Source of the DNA: JAQGMJ01 sp036271855
GTDB taxonomy: Bacteria; Pseudomonadota; Gammaproteobacteria; Burkholderiales; JAEUOS01
DNA length: 21,348 nt
Assembly (NCBI GenBank): GCA_036271855.1
Contig: DATAZV010000396.1
Coordinates: 1-21,348 of the forward strand
Reading direction: 5' to 3'
The position numbers and the translations under genes are program-made. Shown here piece by piece: positions 1-6,556 of the stretch; the first letter of the stretch is position 1, and the number at the start of each line of letters is the position of its first letter. The notes beneath the pieces were generated by a model. The model was not told where the DNA came from. It ran no database searches and saw only the letters and a program-made list of their open reading frames with translations.

Positions 1-164
1 TGAACGGTTAGCGAATAACGGGAGAGTTCGGAACATCGGCTCCTCCAAAAAGAATTCATCTCGAACGCGCTGTCAGCGGTGGAGGCTCTCAAGTCCTCCC
101 CGGCGCGCCCGGCCTGCAAATCGGCCGAGCGTGTACCGACGGCGCGGGAAGGATGGATATGCAG
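1..164. other. Non-coding stretch upstream of the tRNA-like pair
   Basis: No convincing ORF is seen on either strand. Two hairpins are visible. GGAGG/CCTCC closes a 9-base loop at about 80-99. CGGCC/GGCCG at about 110-127 closes the 8-base loop TGCAAATC, whose TGCAAA core resembles a tRNA-Cys anticodon loop. The CGGCC/GGCCG stem is the same as the anticodon stem of the tRNA-like gene at 165-238. No complete cloverleaf could be built here. I saw no sigma54 (-24/-12) promoter. The transcript that contains the tRNA-like genes may start before the window. Confidence 0.4.
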
Positions 165-238
165 GGGGAATTAGCTCAGTGGGAGAGCGCGGCCTTATCC
201 GGCCGAGGTCGCGGGTTCGATCCCCGCATTCTCCACCA
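165..238 (+). tRNA. tRNA-Ala-like gene with a 6-base anticodon loop
   Basis: A full cloverleaf can be drawn. The acceptor is 165-171 with 228-234, including a G3.U70 wobble (167/232). The D arm is GCTC/GAGC with a 7-base loop. The anticodon stem is CGGCC/GGCCG (190-194, 201-205), the variable loop AGGTC, and the T arm GCGGG/CCCGC with loop TTCGATC. Discriminator A235 and an encoded CCA (236-238) follow. The G3.U70 pair, A73 and the overall body match bacterial tRNA-Ala, and alanyl-tRNA synthetase is known to read G3.U70 rather than the anticodon. The anticodon loop is TTATCC, only 6 bases, so it cannot present a normal triplet. Depending on register it reads UAU or AUC, never an Ala anticodon. 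It is either a decayed tRNA or a functional tRNA-like RNA; intact pairing in every stem argues against simple decay. Confidence 0.65.
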
Positions 239-240
239 AC

Positions 241-315
241 TGTTCCTTAGCTCATTGGGAGAGCAATCGACTATTAATCGATCTGTAGCGGGTTCGAATC
301 CCGCAGGACATCACC
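241..315 (+). tRNA. Second tRNA-like gene, AUU anticodon, bulged acceptor
   Basis: It starts 2 bases after the CCA of the preceding tRNA-like gene. The D arm is GCTC/GAGC (250-264). The anticodon arm is a perfect ATCGA/TCGAT around the 7-base loop CTATTAA (271-277), giving anticodon AUU (Asn codon AAU). The T arm is GCGGG/CCCGC around TTCGAAT. The acceptor is poor: TGTTCCT (241-247) pairs with AGGACA (305-310) only if one T is bulged. The end reads TCACC rather than CCA. Bacterial tRNA-Asn normally carries GUU, so A34 is unusual. This may be a degenerate tRNA or a tRNA-like RNA expressed with its neighbour. The 3' end is uncertain because 311-315 also forms the next hairpin. Confidence 0.5.
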
Positions 316-327
316 TTGAAACGGTGA
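311..327 (+). other. Hairpin shaped like a tRNA anticodon arm
   Basis: TCACC/GGTGA form a perfect 5-bp stem around the 7-base loop TTGAAAC, the geometry of an anticodon arm with GAA (Phe) at positions 34-36. No D or T arm accompanies it. It overlaps the end of the second tRNA-like gene, so it could also be a processing signal or a chance hairpin. Confidence 0.35.
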
Positions 328-590
328 CTTAACGTAGTACCCGGGCCGGCTTCACGCGGTCTTGTGCAGAGCATCGCGCGAGGCCGCTACCGCCGTCCAG
401 CCAGTGCGCCGCGTGCGTGCGGGCGCGAGGGGGCAACAGCCTGAAGCAGGCGGGAGCAAGCCGGAAGTTCGGCGCAGCTCCCGCAGCGCGAAGGGCGCGG
501 CTCTTCTCCCGCCCGTGCAATCCGGCGGCCCGCCGGACGACCGGGAAGCCGGCCTACCTTTGTTTGTTCTTTAGATAAGGAAAACCCAAA
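328..590 (+). other. Untranslated leader between tRNA-like genes and slipin
   Basis: GC-rich and without a credible ORF. Short hairpins occur, for example GCCTG-aag-CAGGC near 440-452. No terminator lies between the tRNA-like genes and the slipin gene, so co-transcription is possible. The last bases turn AT-rich and carry the ribosome-binding site AAGGA at 577-581, about 9 bases before the slipin start. I searched by eye for a Y-RNA Ro-binding stem and saw none. Confidence 0.35.
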
Positions 591-1739
591 ATGATGTTGA
601 CTCGCAAGTTTCACGTGAAGAAAGACGAGCGCGCCCTGCTGTTCAAGGAGGGTGATTTCGAAGCCGTGCTCGATGCCGGCGAACACCGCTATTTCGACCC
701 GCTGGGCAAGCTCACGCTCGAGAAGTTCACTCTCGCGCAATCGCGCTTCGAGCACCGCCTGGCCGACTACCTGCAAAAGGCCGAGCCTGAAATGGTCGCG
801 CGCGAATTCCAGGTGGTCGAGATCGGCGCCCAGGAAGTCGGCCTGCGCTATGAGAACGGCGTGCTGGCCGAAGTGCTGGCCCCCAACACCCGCCGCCTGT
901 ACTGGAAGGGTTATGTGGACGTGCGTGTCGACAAGCTGGATGTGTCGGCGGAGTTCGAGCTCGCGCGCGAACTGGTGCCGCAACTGGTCGCGCCGGACGG
1001 TCGCGGTGGCTTTAGCGCCAAGGTCACCGGCGCCAGCCTGGTGTACGGCGTGATGGTGCCGCAATACCAGGTGGCCGTGCTCTATGTCGACGGCAAGGTC
1101 TACGCCGTGCTGCAGGCGGGCATGCACGCCTGGTGGCGCGCCGGCCGCGACATCCGCGCCGACATCGTCGATTTGCGCATGCAGGTGCTGGAAGTGGCGG
1201 GTCAGGAAATCCTCACCCGCGACAAGGTGGCGTTGCGCGTCAACCTCACTGCCGGTTACCGCATCAGCGACGTGCTGGCGGCCTACGCGCGCCAGGCCAA
1301 GCCGCTGGAGTACCTGTACAAGGAACTGCAGTTTGGCCTGCGCGCGGCCGTCGGCACCCGCACCCTGGATGAGCTGCTCGAAGACAAGGGCGTGATCGAC
1401 GCGGTAGTCGGCGCGCACATCCGCAAGCGCGTCGAGGGCTACGGCCTGGAAGTGGATTCGGTGGGCGTGAAAGACATCATCCTGCCCGGCGAAATGAAGG
1501 TGTTGCTGGCGAAAGTGGTGGAGGCGGAAAAGGCGGCGCAAGCCAACGTGATCCGCCGCCGTGAAGAAACCGCGGCCACCCGTTCGCTGCTCAACACCGC
1601 CAAGGTGATGGAAGACAACCCCGTCGCCCTGCGCCTGAAGGAGCTGGAAACCCTGGAAAAGGTGACCGAAAAGATCGACAAGATCTCGGTGTTCGGCGGC
1701 CTCGACGGCGTGCTGAAAGACCTGGTAAAGATCCGCTAG
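591..1739 (+). CDS. Slipin-family SPFH/band-7 protein
   Basis: A 382-residue protein of the SPFH (stomatin/prohibitin/flotillin) superfamily, long slipin type. The band-7 core runs from about residue 160 (AVLYVDGKVYAVL) through the LRMQVLEVAGQEILTRD segment near 195-211 to a helical, charged end (300-382) expected to drive oligomerisation. There is no N-terminal hydrophobic hairpin, so unlike typical stomatins it is probably soluble or only peripherally membrane-bound. The strand-turn motif L-(Y/F)-x2-G-x5-VL occurs three times, near residues 16, 84 and 163. Two ATG codons stand in tandem (591 and 594), preceded by AAGGA. A strong terminator follows at once, so the gene is the last of its transcript. 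Long slipins of this type are found beside RNA-repair genes (RtcB, Rsr) in other proteobacteria. With tRNA-like genes upstream, a role in RNA repair or tRNA-damage response is plausible but inferred. Confidence 0.85.
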   Translation: MMLTRKFHVKKDERALLFKEGDFEAVLDAGEHRYFDPLGKLTLEKFTLAQSRFEHRLADYLQKAEPEMVAREFQVVEIGAQEVGLRYENGVLAEVLAPNTRRLYWKGYVDVRVDKLDVSAEFELARELVPQLVAPDGRGGFSAKVTGASLVYGVMVPQYQVAVLYVDGKVYAVLQAGMHAWWRAGRDIRADIVDLRMQVLEVAGQEILTRDKVALRVNLTAGYRISDVLAAYARQAKPLEYLYKELQFGLRAAVGTRTLDELLEDKGVIDAVVGAHIRKRVEGYGLEVDSVGVKDIILPGEMKVLLAKVVEAEKAAQANVIRRREETAATRSLLNTAKVMEDNPVALRLKELETLEKVTEKIDKISVFGGLDGVLKDLVKIR

Positions 1740-1765
1740 ACCAGAACAAGAACGCGGAGTTTGAC

Positions 1766-1797
1766 CGGCCGGAGCGCAATGCTCCGGCCGTTTTTTT
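1766..1797 (+). terminator. Intrinsic terminator of the slipin transcript
   Basis: A perfect 10-bp stem (1766-1775 with 1781-1790) around loop GCAAT, followed by seven T residues, 26 bases after the slipin stop codon. Confidence 0.95.
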
Positions 1798-1849
1798 GCG
1801 CATCCGCCTCCGCGCATGCCCCGTATAAGATACGTGTACCTACGCGCTA

Positions 1850-1879
1850 TTGACAAACCGCCTTTCGAAGGCATATAGT
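1850..1879 (+). promoter_or_regulatory. Sigma70 promoter, near consensus
   Basis: TTGACA (1850-1855), an 18-base spacer and TATAGT (1874-1879). Transcription should start near 1886. It is the best housekeeping-type promoter in the left half of the window and points towards the EF-G paralogue, but an intrinsic terminator lies between them. Confidence 0.75.
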
Positions 1880-1897
1880 GTCCGTGCTGAAAAAGCG

Positions 1898-1990
1898 ATG
1901 GAACCCATGAAACGAGTGCTTTTGTTGTTGACCGAAGATTCGCGACCTGTCGCGGGCCGGGGTGCGCTCGCGTCAGGGGTGGAGAACTAA
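1898..1990 (+). CDS. Possible 30-residue leader peptide
   Basis: The ORF starts with ATG at 1898, with a second in-frame ATG at 1907, and ends with TAA at 1988-1990. The N-terminal part carries four consecutive leucines after MEPMKRV; the rest is Arg/Gly/Ala-rich. It begins about 12 bases after the predicted transcription start and ends 27 bases before the terminator stem. That placement fits a leader peptide controlling read-through. No good Shine-Dalgarno sequence precedes either ATG, so translation is uncertain, and the sequence matches no leader family I know. Confidence 0.3.
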   Translation: MEPMKRVLLLLTEDSRPVAGRGALASGVEN

Positions 1991-2017
1991 GCCAGTTCGC
2001 CGCCGAAGCTCATTGCC

Positions 2018-2042
2018 AAAGCACCCGCAAGGGTGCTTTTTT
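2018..2042 (+). terminator. Intrinsic terminator in the leader of the EF-G gene
   Basis: AAAGCACCC (2018-2026) pairs with GGGTGCTTT (2031-2039) around a GCAA tetraloop, with the T run continuing to 2042. It ends the unit begun by the promoter at 1850-1879, or acts as an attenuator. Confidence 0.9.
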
Positions 2043-2116
2043 ATTGCCCATTTGAATAACCCGAAGCAAATCAGCCAGTTGGCTAGAAGACGCAAACGAA
2101 AGGAACGGAACGCCCG

Positions 2117-2168
2117 ATGAATCAGGAACAACGCTGACCGGCCGCCCACGGGGACGGCGGCTGGTTTT
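2117..2168 (+). promoter_or_regulatory. Seven-codon ORF followed by a hairpin and short T run
   Basis: ATG at 2117 opens a 6-residue ORF (MNQEQR) ending in TGA at 2135-2137, with AAAGGA upstream at 2098-2103. Its stop abuts a 9-bp stem (2138-2146 with 2156-2164, one G.U) and four T residues. This could be a second control element for the EF-G paralogue. The T run is too short for a strong terminator. Confidence 0.3.
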
Positions 2169-2252
2169 AACCGCTTTCCCCATGCAGCCGATCAACGTTG
2201 TTTAGCCGCACGCGCCCAACCTAATCCTGCGCGGCGGCAGAAAGGATTCATC

Positions 2253-4349
2253 ATGTCCAACCGTCCCAATACCAATACTCCCTCCACCGCGAACATGGAG
2301 CGCTGGCGCAATCTGGGCATCATCGCCCACATCGACGCCGGCAAAACCACGCTCACCGAGCGCATCCTGTGGAAAACCGGGCAGATCCACCGTACCGGCG
2401 AAGTGCATGACGGCAACACCACCATGGACTTCGGCGAGCTCGAGCGTGAAAAGGGCATCACCATTGCCGCCGCGGCAACGCAGGCGCACTGGCATTCCGC
2501 GCGCCATCCGGACCATCGGCTGACCATCATCGACACGCCCGGGCACATCGACTTCTCGATCGAAGTCGAGCGTTCCCTGCGCGTGCTCGATGGCGCCGTG
2601 ACGGTGTTTTCCGCCGTCGAAGGCGTGCAGCCGCAATCGGAAACCGTATGGCGCCAAGCCAGGCGTTATCGCGTGCCCCTGATCGCCTTCGTCAACAAGA
2701 TGGACCGCGTCGGCGCGGACTACGAGCGCGTGTTGAAACAGATACGCGACCGTTTGGGTTCGCGCCCCGCCGCCATCGCCTGGCCGCTGGGGGCGGAAGA
2801 TGCCTTCACCGGCTCTTACGACCTGGTCGATCAAGTGCTGTGGACCTGGGATGCCGATGGCAACGCAACGTCAAGGCCGTGGACCGACGAAGAACGCGGG
2901 CAAATGCAGGTGCGCCGCAATCTTTTGATCGAAGCGGTGGCGGACGCGGACGACGAAGTGCTGGCCGTCTACGCCGAGGGTGGCGAAGTCGACGCGCAAT
3001 TGCTGCGCGCCGGCCTGCGCCGCGCTACCTTGGCGGGCAAGCTGGTGCCGGTGCTGCCGGGCACGGCGTTCAAGAACAAGGGGATTGAAACCTTGCTGGA
3101 TGCGGTCGTCGACTATTTGCCGTCGCCGCTGGATCGGCCTGCCGTACAAGCGGAAGTGGAAGACAAGTCGGGTAGCACGTCGCTCGAACTGTCGCCCACG
3201 CCCGAAGGTCCGCTCGCGGGCCTGGTGTTTAAGGTGGTGGCGCATAGCCACGGCACCCTGGCGTTTTTGCGCGTGTACAGCGGCGCATTGAAGGTGGGTG
3301 ATCAGGTGTGGCTCAGCGGTCGCGGCAACAACTTGCGCGTCGGCAGGCTGGCGGTAGTGATGGCGGACAAGACGGTGGACGTGGAATCGGCGCAAGCCGG
3401 CGAAATCGTCGCCGTGGTCGGCTGGAAGGAAGCGGGCACGGGTGAAACCGTGGCCGCGCCGGGCAAACATTTGCGCCTGGAAACCATCCGCACGCAAACC
3501 CCGGTGCTGGCCTGGGCGATCTCGCCCGCGGCGGCTGCCGACCTGCCGAAGCTGTCTGCCGGTTTGGCCAGGCTGACGCTGGAAGACCCGTCGTTCTCGG
3601 TCAGTGTGGACGAGGACACCGGTGAAACCCTGCTCTGGGGCATGGGCGAACTCCATCTCGAAATCAAGGTGGAAACGCTCAAGCGCGACTACGGGGTGAC
3701 GGTACGCACCGGCACGCCGCGCGTGGCCTACCAGGAAACGGTGGCCAAAGCCTCCGGCGTGGTCGAAGGCGCGGTGAAGAAGCAAACCGGCGGGCAAGGG
3801 CAGTACGCGGTGGTGAGGCTGATGGTCGAGCCGCGCGAGGATAGCGACAACGTCTTCGTCGACAAGATCAAGGGCGGCACCATTCCGCGCAACTTCATTC
3901 CAGCCGTCGAAAAGGGCATGAAGGACGCCCTGAAGCAAGGCCCCGGCGGCTACCCGGTGGTGGGGGTGACGGTTACTTTGGTCGACGGCGCGTTCCATGC
4001 CACCGATTCGAGCGACCTCGCCTTCCAGAAAGCCGGTGCATTGGCAGTGGCTGAAGGCCTGAAGCAAGCCGGCACCGTCATCCTGGAGCCGGTGATGAAG
4101 GTGTCGGTGGAAACACCGCCCGAGTATGTCGGCGATGTCATCTCCGACCTGCAACGGCGCCACGGCCGTCTTTCCAATTTGCAGGAGCTGGAGGGACGTG
4201 CGGAAGTGGAAGCCAAGGTGCCGCTGGCGCAACTGGCCGGCTACACCACGACGCTGCGTTCGTTAACCCAAGGACGCGCGGCGGGCAGTGTGGAGTTGTC
4301 GGGGTATGAGCCGGAAGTGGCAGGCCCGGCGCTGCGCAAGGCGGCGTAG
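2253..4349 (+). CDS. fusA: Elongation factor G paralogue (EF-G, stand-alone)
   Basis: A 698-residue translational GTPase that catalyses ribosomal translocation and, with RRF, ribosome recycling. The G-domain motifs are complete: AHIDAGKT at 25-32, EKGIT at 66-70 (switch I), DTPGH at 94-98, NKMD at 148-151 and G(T)AFKNKG near 269. Domains II to V follow at normal length, including the domain IV block with PRNFIPAVEKGM and the C-terminal PEYVGDVISDLQRRHGR motif. A good ribosome-binding site (AAAGGA) precedes the start. The gene is not in an rpsL-rpsG-fusA-tuf operon. The sequence also departs from canonical EF-G at many sites, for example HIDFSIEVERSLRVLDGAVTVFSAVEG. It is therefore probably a second copy (EF-G2-like) rather than the main factor. 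Its long leader suggests conditional expression. A strong terminator follows. Confidence 0.92.
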   Translation: MSNRPNTNTPSTANMERWRNLGIIAHIDAGKTTLTERILWKTGQIHRTGEVHDGNTTMDFGELEREKGITIAAAATQAHWHSARHPDHRLTIIDTPGHIDFSIEVERSLRVLDGAVTVFSAVEGVQPQSETVWRQARRYRVPLIAFVNKMDRVGADYERVLKQIRDRLGSRPAAIAWPLGAEDAFTGSYDLVDQVLWTWDADGNATSRPWTDEERGQMQVRRNLLIEAVADADDEVLAVYAEGGEVDAQLLRAGLRRATLAGKLVPVLPGTAFKNKGIETLLDAVVDYLPSPLDRPAVQAEVEDKSGSTSLELSPTPEGPLAGLVFKVVAHSHGTLAFLRVYSGALKVGDQVWLSGRGNNLRVGRLAVVMADKTVDVESAQAGEIVAVVGWKEAGTGETVAAPGKHLRLETIRTQTPVLAWAISPAAAADLPKLSAGLARLTLEDPSFSVSVDEDTGETLLWGMGELHLEIKVETLKRDYGVTVRTGTPRVAYQETVAKASGVVEGAVKKQTGGQGQYAVVRLMVEPREDSDNVFVDKIKGGTIPRNFIPAVEKGMKDALKQGPGGYPVVGVTVTLVDGAFHATDSSDLAFQKAGALAVAEGLKQAGTVILEPVMKVSVETPPEYVGDVISDLQRRHGRLSNLQELEGRAEVEAKVPLAQLAGYTTTLRSLTQGRAAGSVELSGYEPEVAGPALRKAA

Positions 4350-4410
4350 TTGTAGTGCTGTCGCAGTAGAAGGTGAAGATGAAGCAAATGCAGTTGTAGT
4401 TGCAGCACCG

Positions 4411-4447
4411 GCCGCCCGCCTGCTCACGCAGGCGGGCGGCTTTTTTT
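4411..4447 (+). terminator. Intrinsic terminator of the EF-G gene
   Basis: A perfect 13-bp stem (4411-4423 with 4428-4440) around loop TCAC, followed by seven T residues. Confidence 0.95.
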
Positions 4448-4473
4448 GCTCTTCGCTGCCGCAAATCCCCCCG

Positions 4474-4550
4474 CCGTTCGCCCTGAGCCAGTCGAAGGGC
4501 ATGCGCGCCTCGGTGCCGCACCCGCGGTTCGACAGGCTCACCGCGAACGG
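4474..4550. repeat. REP-like inverted repeat (TTCGACAGGCTCA type)
   Basis: The arm at 4474-4499 (CCGTTCGCCCTGAGCC...) and the reverse complement of 4525-4550 (CCGTTCGCGGTGAGCC...) agree at about 21 of 26 positions. This is the widespread proteobacterial intergenic palindrome built on GTTCGACAGGCTCA. It fills much of the gap between the EF-G terminator and the oxidoreductase. Confidence 0.75.
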
Positions 4551-4619
4551 TGGAGGGACACGACTCCAGGCCATCGCGCGCATAAGCACCACCACCATGG
4601 CGCGTCGCCGCGCGGCGCG

Positions 4620-4625
4620 TAGAAT
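4620..4625 (+). promoter_or_regulatory. Candidate -10 element (TAGAAT)
   Basis: TAGAAT stands 36 bases before the start codon of the oxidoreductase gene. No convincing -35 hexamer lies at the right distance. Similar hexamers sit just upstream of other genes in the window: TACAAT at 5701, GATAAT at 6492 and TAGAAT at 15506. Confidence 0.4.
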
Positions 4626-4660
4626 CCGGCACTTCCCCGCATTCACCCGGAATTCCCCAC

Positions 4661-5659
4661 ATGAGCACCATCACCAGCACCCGCGTCATCGAAGTCGCCC
4701 GCGCCGGCGGCCCCGAAGTCCTGCAACTCGCCACCCGGCCGATCGCGCCGCTGAAGGAGCACGAAATCCTGGTCAAGGTCGCCGCCGCCGGCGTCAATGG
4801 CCACGACGTGTTCCACCGCCGCGCCGGCAGCCACCCCACCAAGCCGGGCGAGACCGATGTGCCCGGGCTGGAAGTGGCGGGCACTGTCGTGGCCTGCGGC
4901 AGCGCCGTCACGCAATGGAAAGTCGGCGATGAAGTGTGCTCGCTGGTGCAAGGCGGGGGCTATGCCGACTACTGCGTGTGCGAAGAGTCCCTCACCCTGC
5001 CGGTGCCCAAAGGCCTCTCCATGGTCGAGGCCGCCTCGCTGCCGGAAACTTATGCGACGGTATGGAGCAACCTCTATGCTGACGCCTCGCTCAAGCCCGG
5101 CGGCAGCCTGCTGGTGCAGGGCGGCGCCAGCGGCATCGGCGTCTCCGCCATCCAGTTGTGCAAAAACCTCGGCCACCGCGTTTTCGTCACCGCCGGCACC
5201 GACGACAAGTGCAAGTTCTGCGTCAGCCTGGGCGCCGAGCGCGCGATCAATTACAAGACGCAGGATTTTGTCGCGGTTGTCAAAGAAGCCACCGACGGCA
5301 AGGGCGTGGACTGCATCATCGACATCGTCGGCGGCAGCTACATCCCGCGCGAGATCGAAGCCATCGCGCTCGAAGGCTGGATCGTCTTCGTCTCGGTGGC
5401 CGGCGGCGCCAAGGTCGAAGTCAACTTCAGCGACGTGATGAAAAAGCGCGTGCGCCTGATGGGCAACCAGCTGCGCCCGCGCCCGCTGGCCTACAAGGCC
5501 GGCGTCGTCGCCGCGCTGAAAAAGACCGTGTGGCCGCTGGTGGAGTCCGGCAAGATCAAGCCGGTGGTCGACTCCACCTTTGCGCTGGCCGATGCGGTCA
5601 AGTCGCATGAGCGCCTGGACGCCAGCCTGCATACCGGCAAGATCATCCTTACACCCTGA
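4661..5659 (+). CDS. NAD(P)H:quinone oxidoreductase, PIG3 type (MDR superfamily)
   Basis: A 332-residue zinc-independent medium-chain reductase. The N-terminal GroES-like fold contains GVNGHD (44-49; usually GVNRxD) and PGLEVAG (68-74). The Rossmann domain has VQGGASGIG (152-160) for the dinucleotide, followed by AIQLCKNLGHRVFVTAGTDDK. The cysteine and histidine ligands of zinc alcohol dehydrogenases are absent. Family members transfer hydride from NADPH to quinones or other electrophilic enones in the cytoplasm. Members usually have H or V-H-G-G in place of VQGG, so the Q is slightly unusual. The gene has its own -10-like TAGAAT at 4620 and no Shine-Dalgarno close to ATG. The substrate cannot be read from sequence. 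Confidence 0.9.
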   Translation: MSTITSTRVIEVARAGGPEVLQLATRPIAPLKEHEILVKVAAAGVNGHDVFHRRAGSHPTKPGETDVPGLEVAGTVVACGSAVTQWKVGDEVCSLVQGGGYADYCVCEESLTLPVPKGLSMVEAASLPETYATVWSNLYADASLKPGGSLLVQGGASGIGVSAIQLCKNLGHRVFVTAGTDDKCKFCVSLGAERAINYKTQDFVAVVKEATDGKGVDCIIDIVGGSYIPREIEAIALEGWIVFVSVAGGAKVEVNFSDVMKKRVRLMGNQLRPRPLAYKAGVVAALKKTVWPLVESGKIKPVVDSTFALADAVKSHERLDASLHTGKIILTP

Positions 5660-5735
5660 TGCACGGCTGAACAGTGGGCAATGCGTGGGCGGGCGGCGCG
5701 TACAATTTCCGCCCCGCCCCTCGACCGCCAGACCC

Positions 5736-6476
5736 ATGCCGCTTCGTACCGTTCCCACGCAAGCCTCCCGCCGCCGCGCGCTCGGCGCGCTGTGCGTCTT
5801 GGGTGCGGCCGGCACCGACATCGCGCGGGCGCAGGAGCGCAAGCCACAGCGGCATACGCTGCCGCAGGTGCTGGAGCGACAGCAGGTCGAGGTGAACCGC
5901 AGCGCCTTCGAAGGGCGCGACTGCCTGTCCATCGAGATCACCGGCGAAGAGATGCGTGCGCGCAACGCCGGCATCGGCGTCAACGGGCCGAGTTTCGCGG
6001 TGGTGGATCGCGGCTTCGCCAACGGCCGCCTGCAGGTGGACCTGGCGGCGCAGATCAACGGCCGCGGCGGGCCTGAGGTGCGCGGTTTCGTCGGCCTGGC
6101 CTTTCACATCAGCGAGGACCTGTCGCTTTACGAGGCGGTCTACCTGCGCATGAGCAACGGCCGCCTGAACCAGCCGCCGCCGCCGGCGCCGCGCATCGAC
6201 CGCGCCATCCAGTACGTCGCGCACCCGCATTTCCACTTCAACGTTACGCGCGAAAAAACGCCCGGGCGCTACGAGCGCGGCGCCGACGTCGGGCTGGCCC
6301 GCTGGCACCGCCTGGCGCTGGAAATCGACGGCCCGCGCCTCGTCGCCACCGTCGATGGCGTCCCGGCTTTGGAGATCAACGACCTGGTCTATGCGAACCG
6401 GCGCGGCCCGGTTGGCCTGTGGGTGGGCGAGGGCACGCGCGCGCTGTTCAGCGACTTCACGGCGAACCCGGCATAG
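5736..6476 (+). CDS. Exported DUF1080-like (concanavalin-fold) protein
   Basis: A 246-residue protein. The frame is open from 5580, but the ATG at 5736 is preferred: upstream codons overlap the previous gene and a TACAAT element lies at 5701-5706. The N-terminus has an arginine-rich, Tat-like signal (SRRRALGALCVLGAAG, about residues 11-26) and a probable cleavage near ARAQ. The mature part has the strand pattern of the DUF1080/3-keto-disaccharide hydrolase or LamG-type beta-sandwich: FVGLAFHI, WHRLALEIDG, VATVDGVPALEINDL, and RRGPVGLWVGEGT near the end. Such domains bind or cut carbohydrates in the periplasm. No catalytic residues can be assigned, so the function remains open. Confidence 0.7.
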   Translation: MPLRTVPTQASRRRALGALCVLGAAGTDIARAQERKPQRHTLPQVLERQQVEVNRSAFEGRDCLSIEITGEEMRARNAGIGVNGPSFAVVDRGFANGRLQVDLAAQINGRGGPEVRGFVGLAFHISEDLSLYEAVYLRMSNGRLNQPPPPAPRIDRAIQYVAHPHFHFNVTREKTPGRYERGADVGLARWHRLALEIDGPRLVATVDGVPALEINDLVYANRRGPVGLWVGEGTRALFSDFTANPA

Positions 6477-6503
6477 CCGGCGATTTGCTGCGATAATCCG
6501 CGC

Positions 6504-6531
6504 CGCCGCGAGCCTCACGACGCGGCGTTTT
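6504..6531 (+). terminator. Weak hairpin-T terminator or tex leader hairpin
   Basis: CGCCGCG (6504-6510) pairs with CGCGGCG (6521-6527) around a 10-base loop, followed by TTTTGCTTTT. It lies 28 bases after the previous stop and 26 bases before tex. It could end the upstream gene or fold in the tex leader. Confidence 0.4.
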
Positions 6532-6556
6532 GCTTTTCACGTAAGGTCGTAACGAA

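Larger units (their letters stand above)
1886..2042 (+). ncRNA. Short transcript unit: candidate sRNA or attenuated leader
   Basis: The interval is bounded by the consensus promoter at 1850-1879 and the intrinsic terminator at 2018-2042, giving an RNA of about 155 bases. It is either a free small RNA or a transcription-attenuation leader of the EF-G gene that starts at 2253. It contains a small ORF (1898-1990). I recognise no known RNA family. Confidence 0.45.

Noticed and set aside
110..127. A third complete tRNA (Cys-like, GCA) upstream of the pair
   Set aside because: The TGCAAA loop and CGGCC/GGCCG stem are suggestive, but the loop is 8 bases and no matching D, T or acceptor arms could be drawn.
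1..590. A sigma54 promoter driving the tRNA-like genes and slipin
   Set aside because: No TGGCAC-N5-TTGC type sequence was seen; such a promoter, if present, is outside the window.
387..1874. Long minus-strand open frame opposite the slipin gene
   Set aside because: It is the His/Gln/Ala-rich shadow typical of GC-rich coding DNA, crosses the terminator and matches no family; the plus-strand slipin explains the region.
2871..4232. Long minus-strand open frame opposite the EF-G gene
   Set aside because: Shadow frame with His/Arg/Gln-rich composition; the plus strand encodes a complete EF-G.
4138..4911. Minus-strand frame spanning the EF-G end, terminator and oxidoreductase start
   Set aside because: It runs through a strong terminator and a REP-like palindrome; no protein features.
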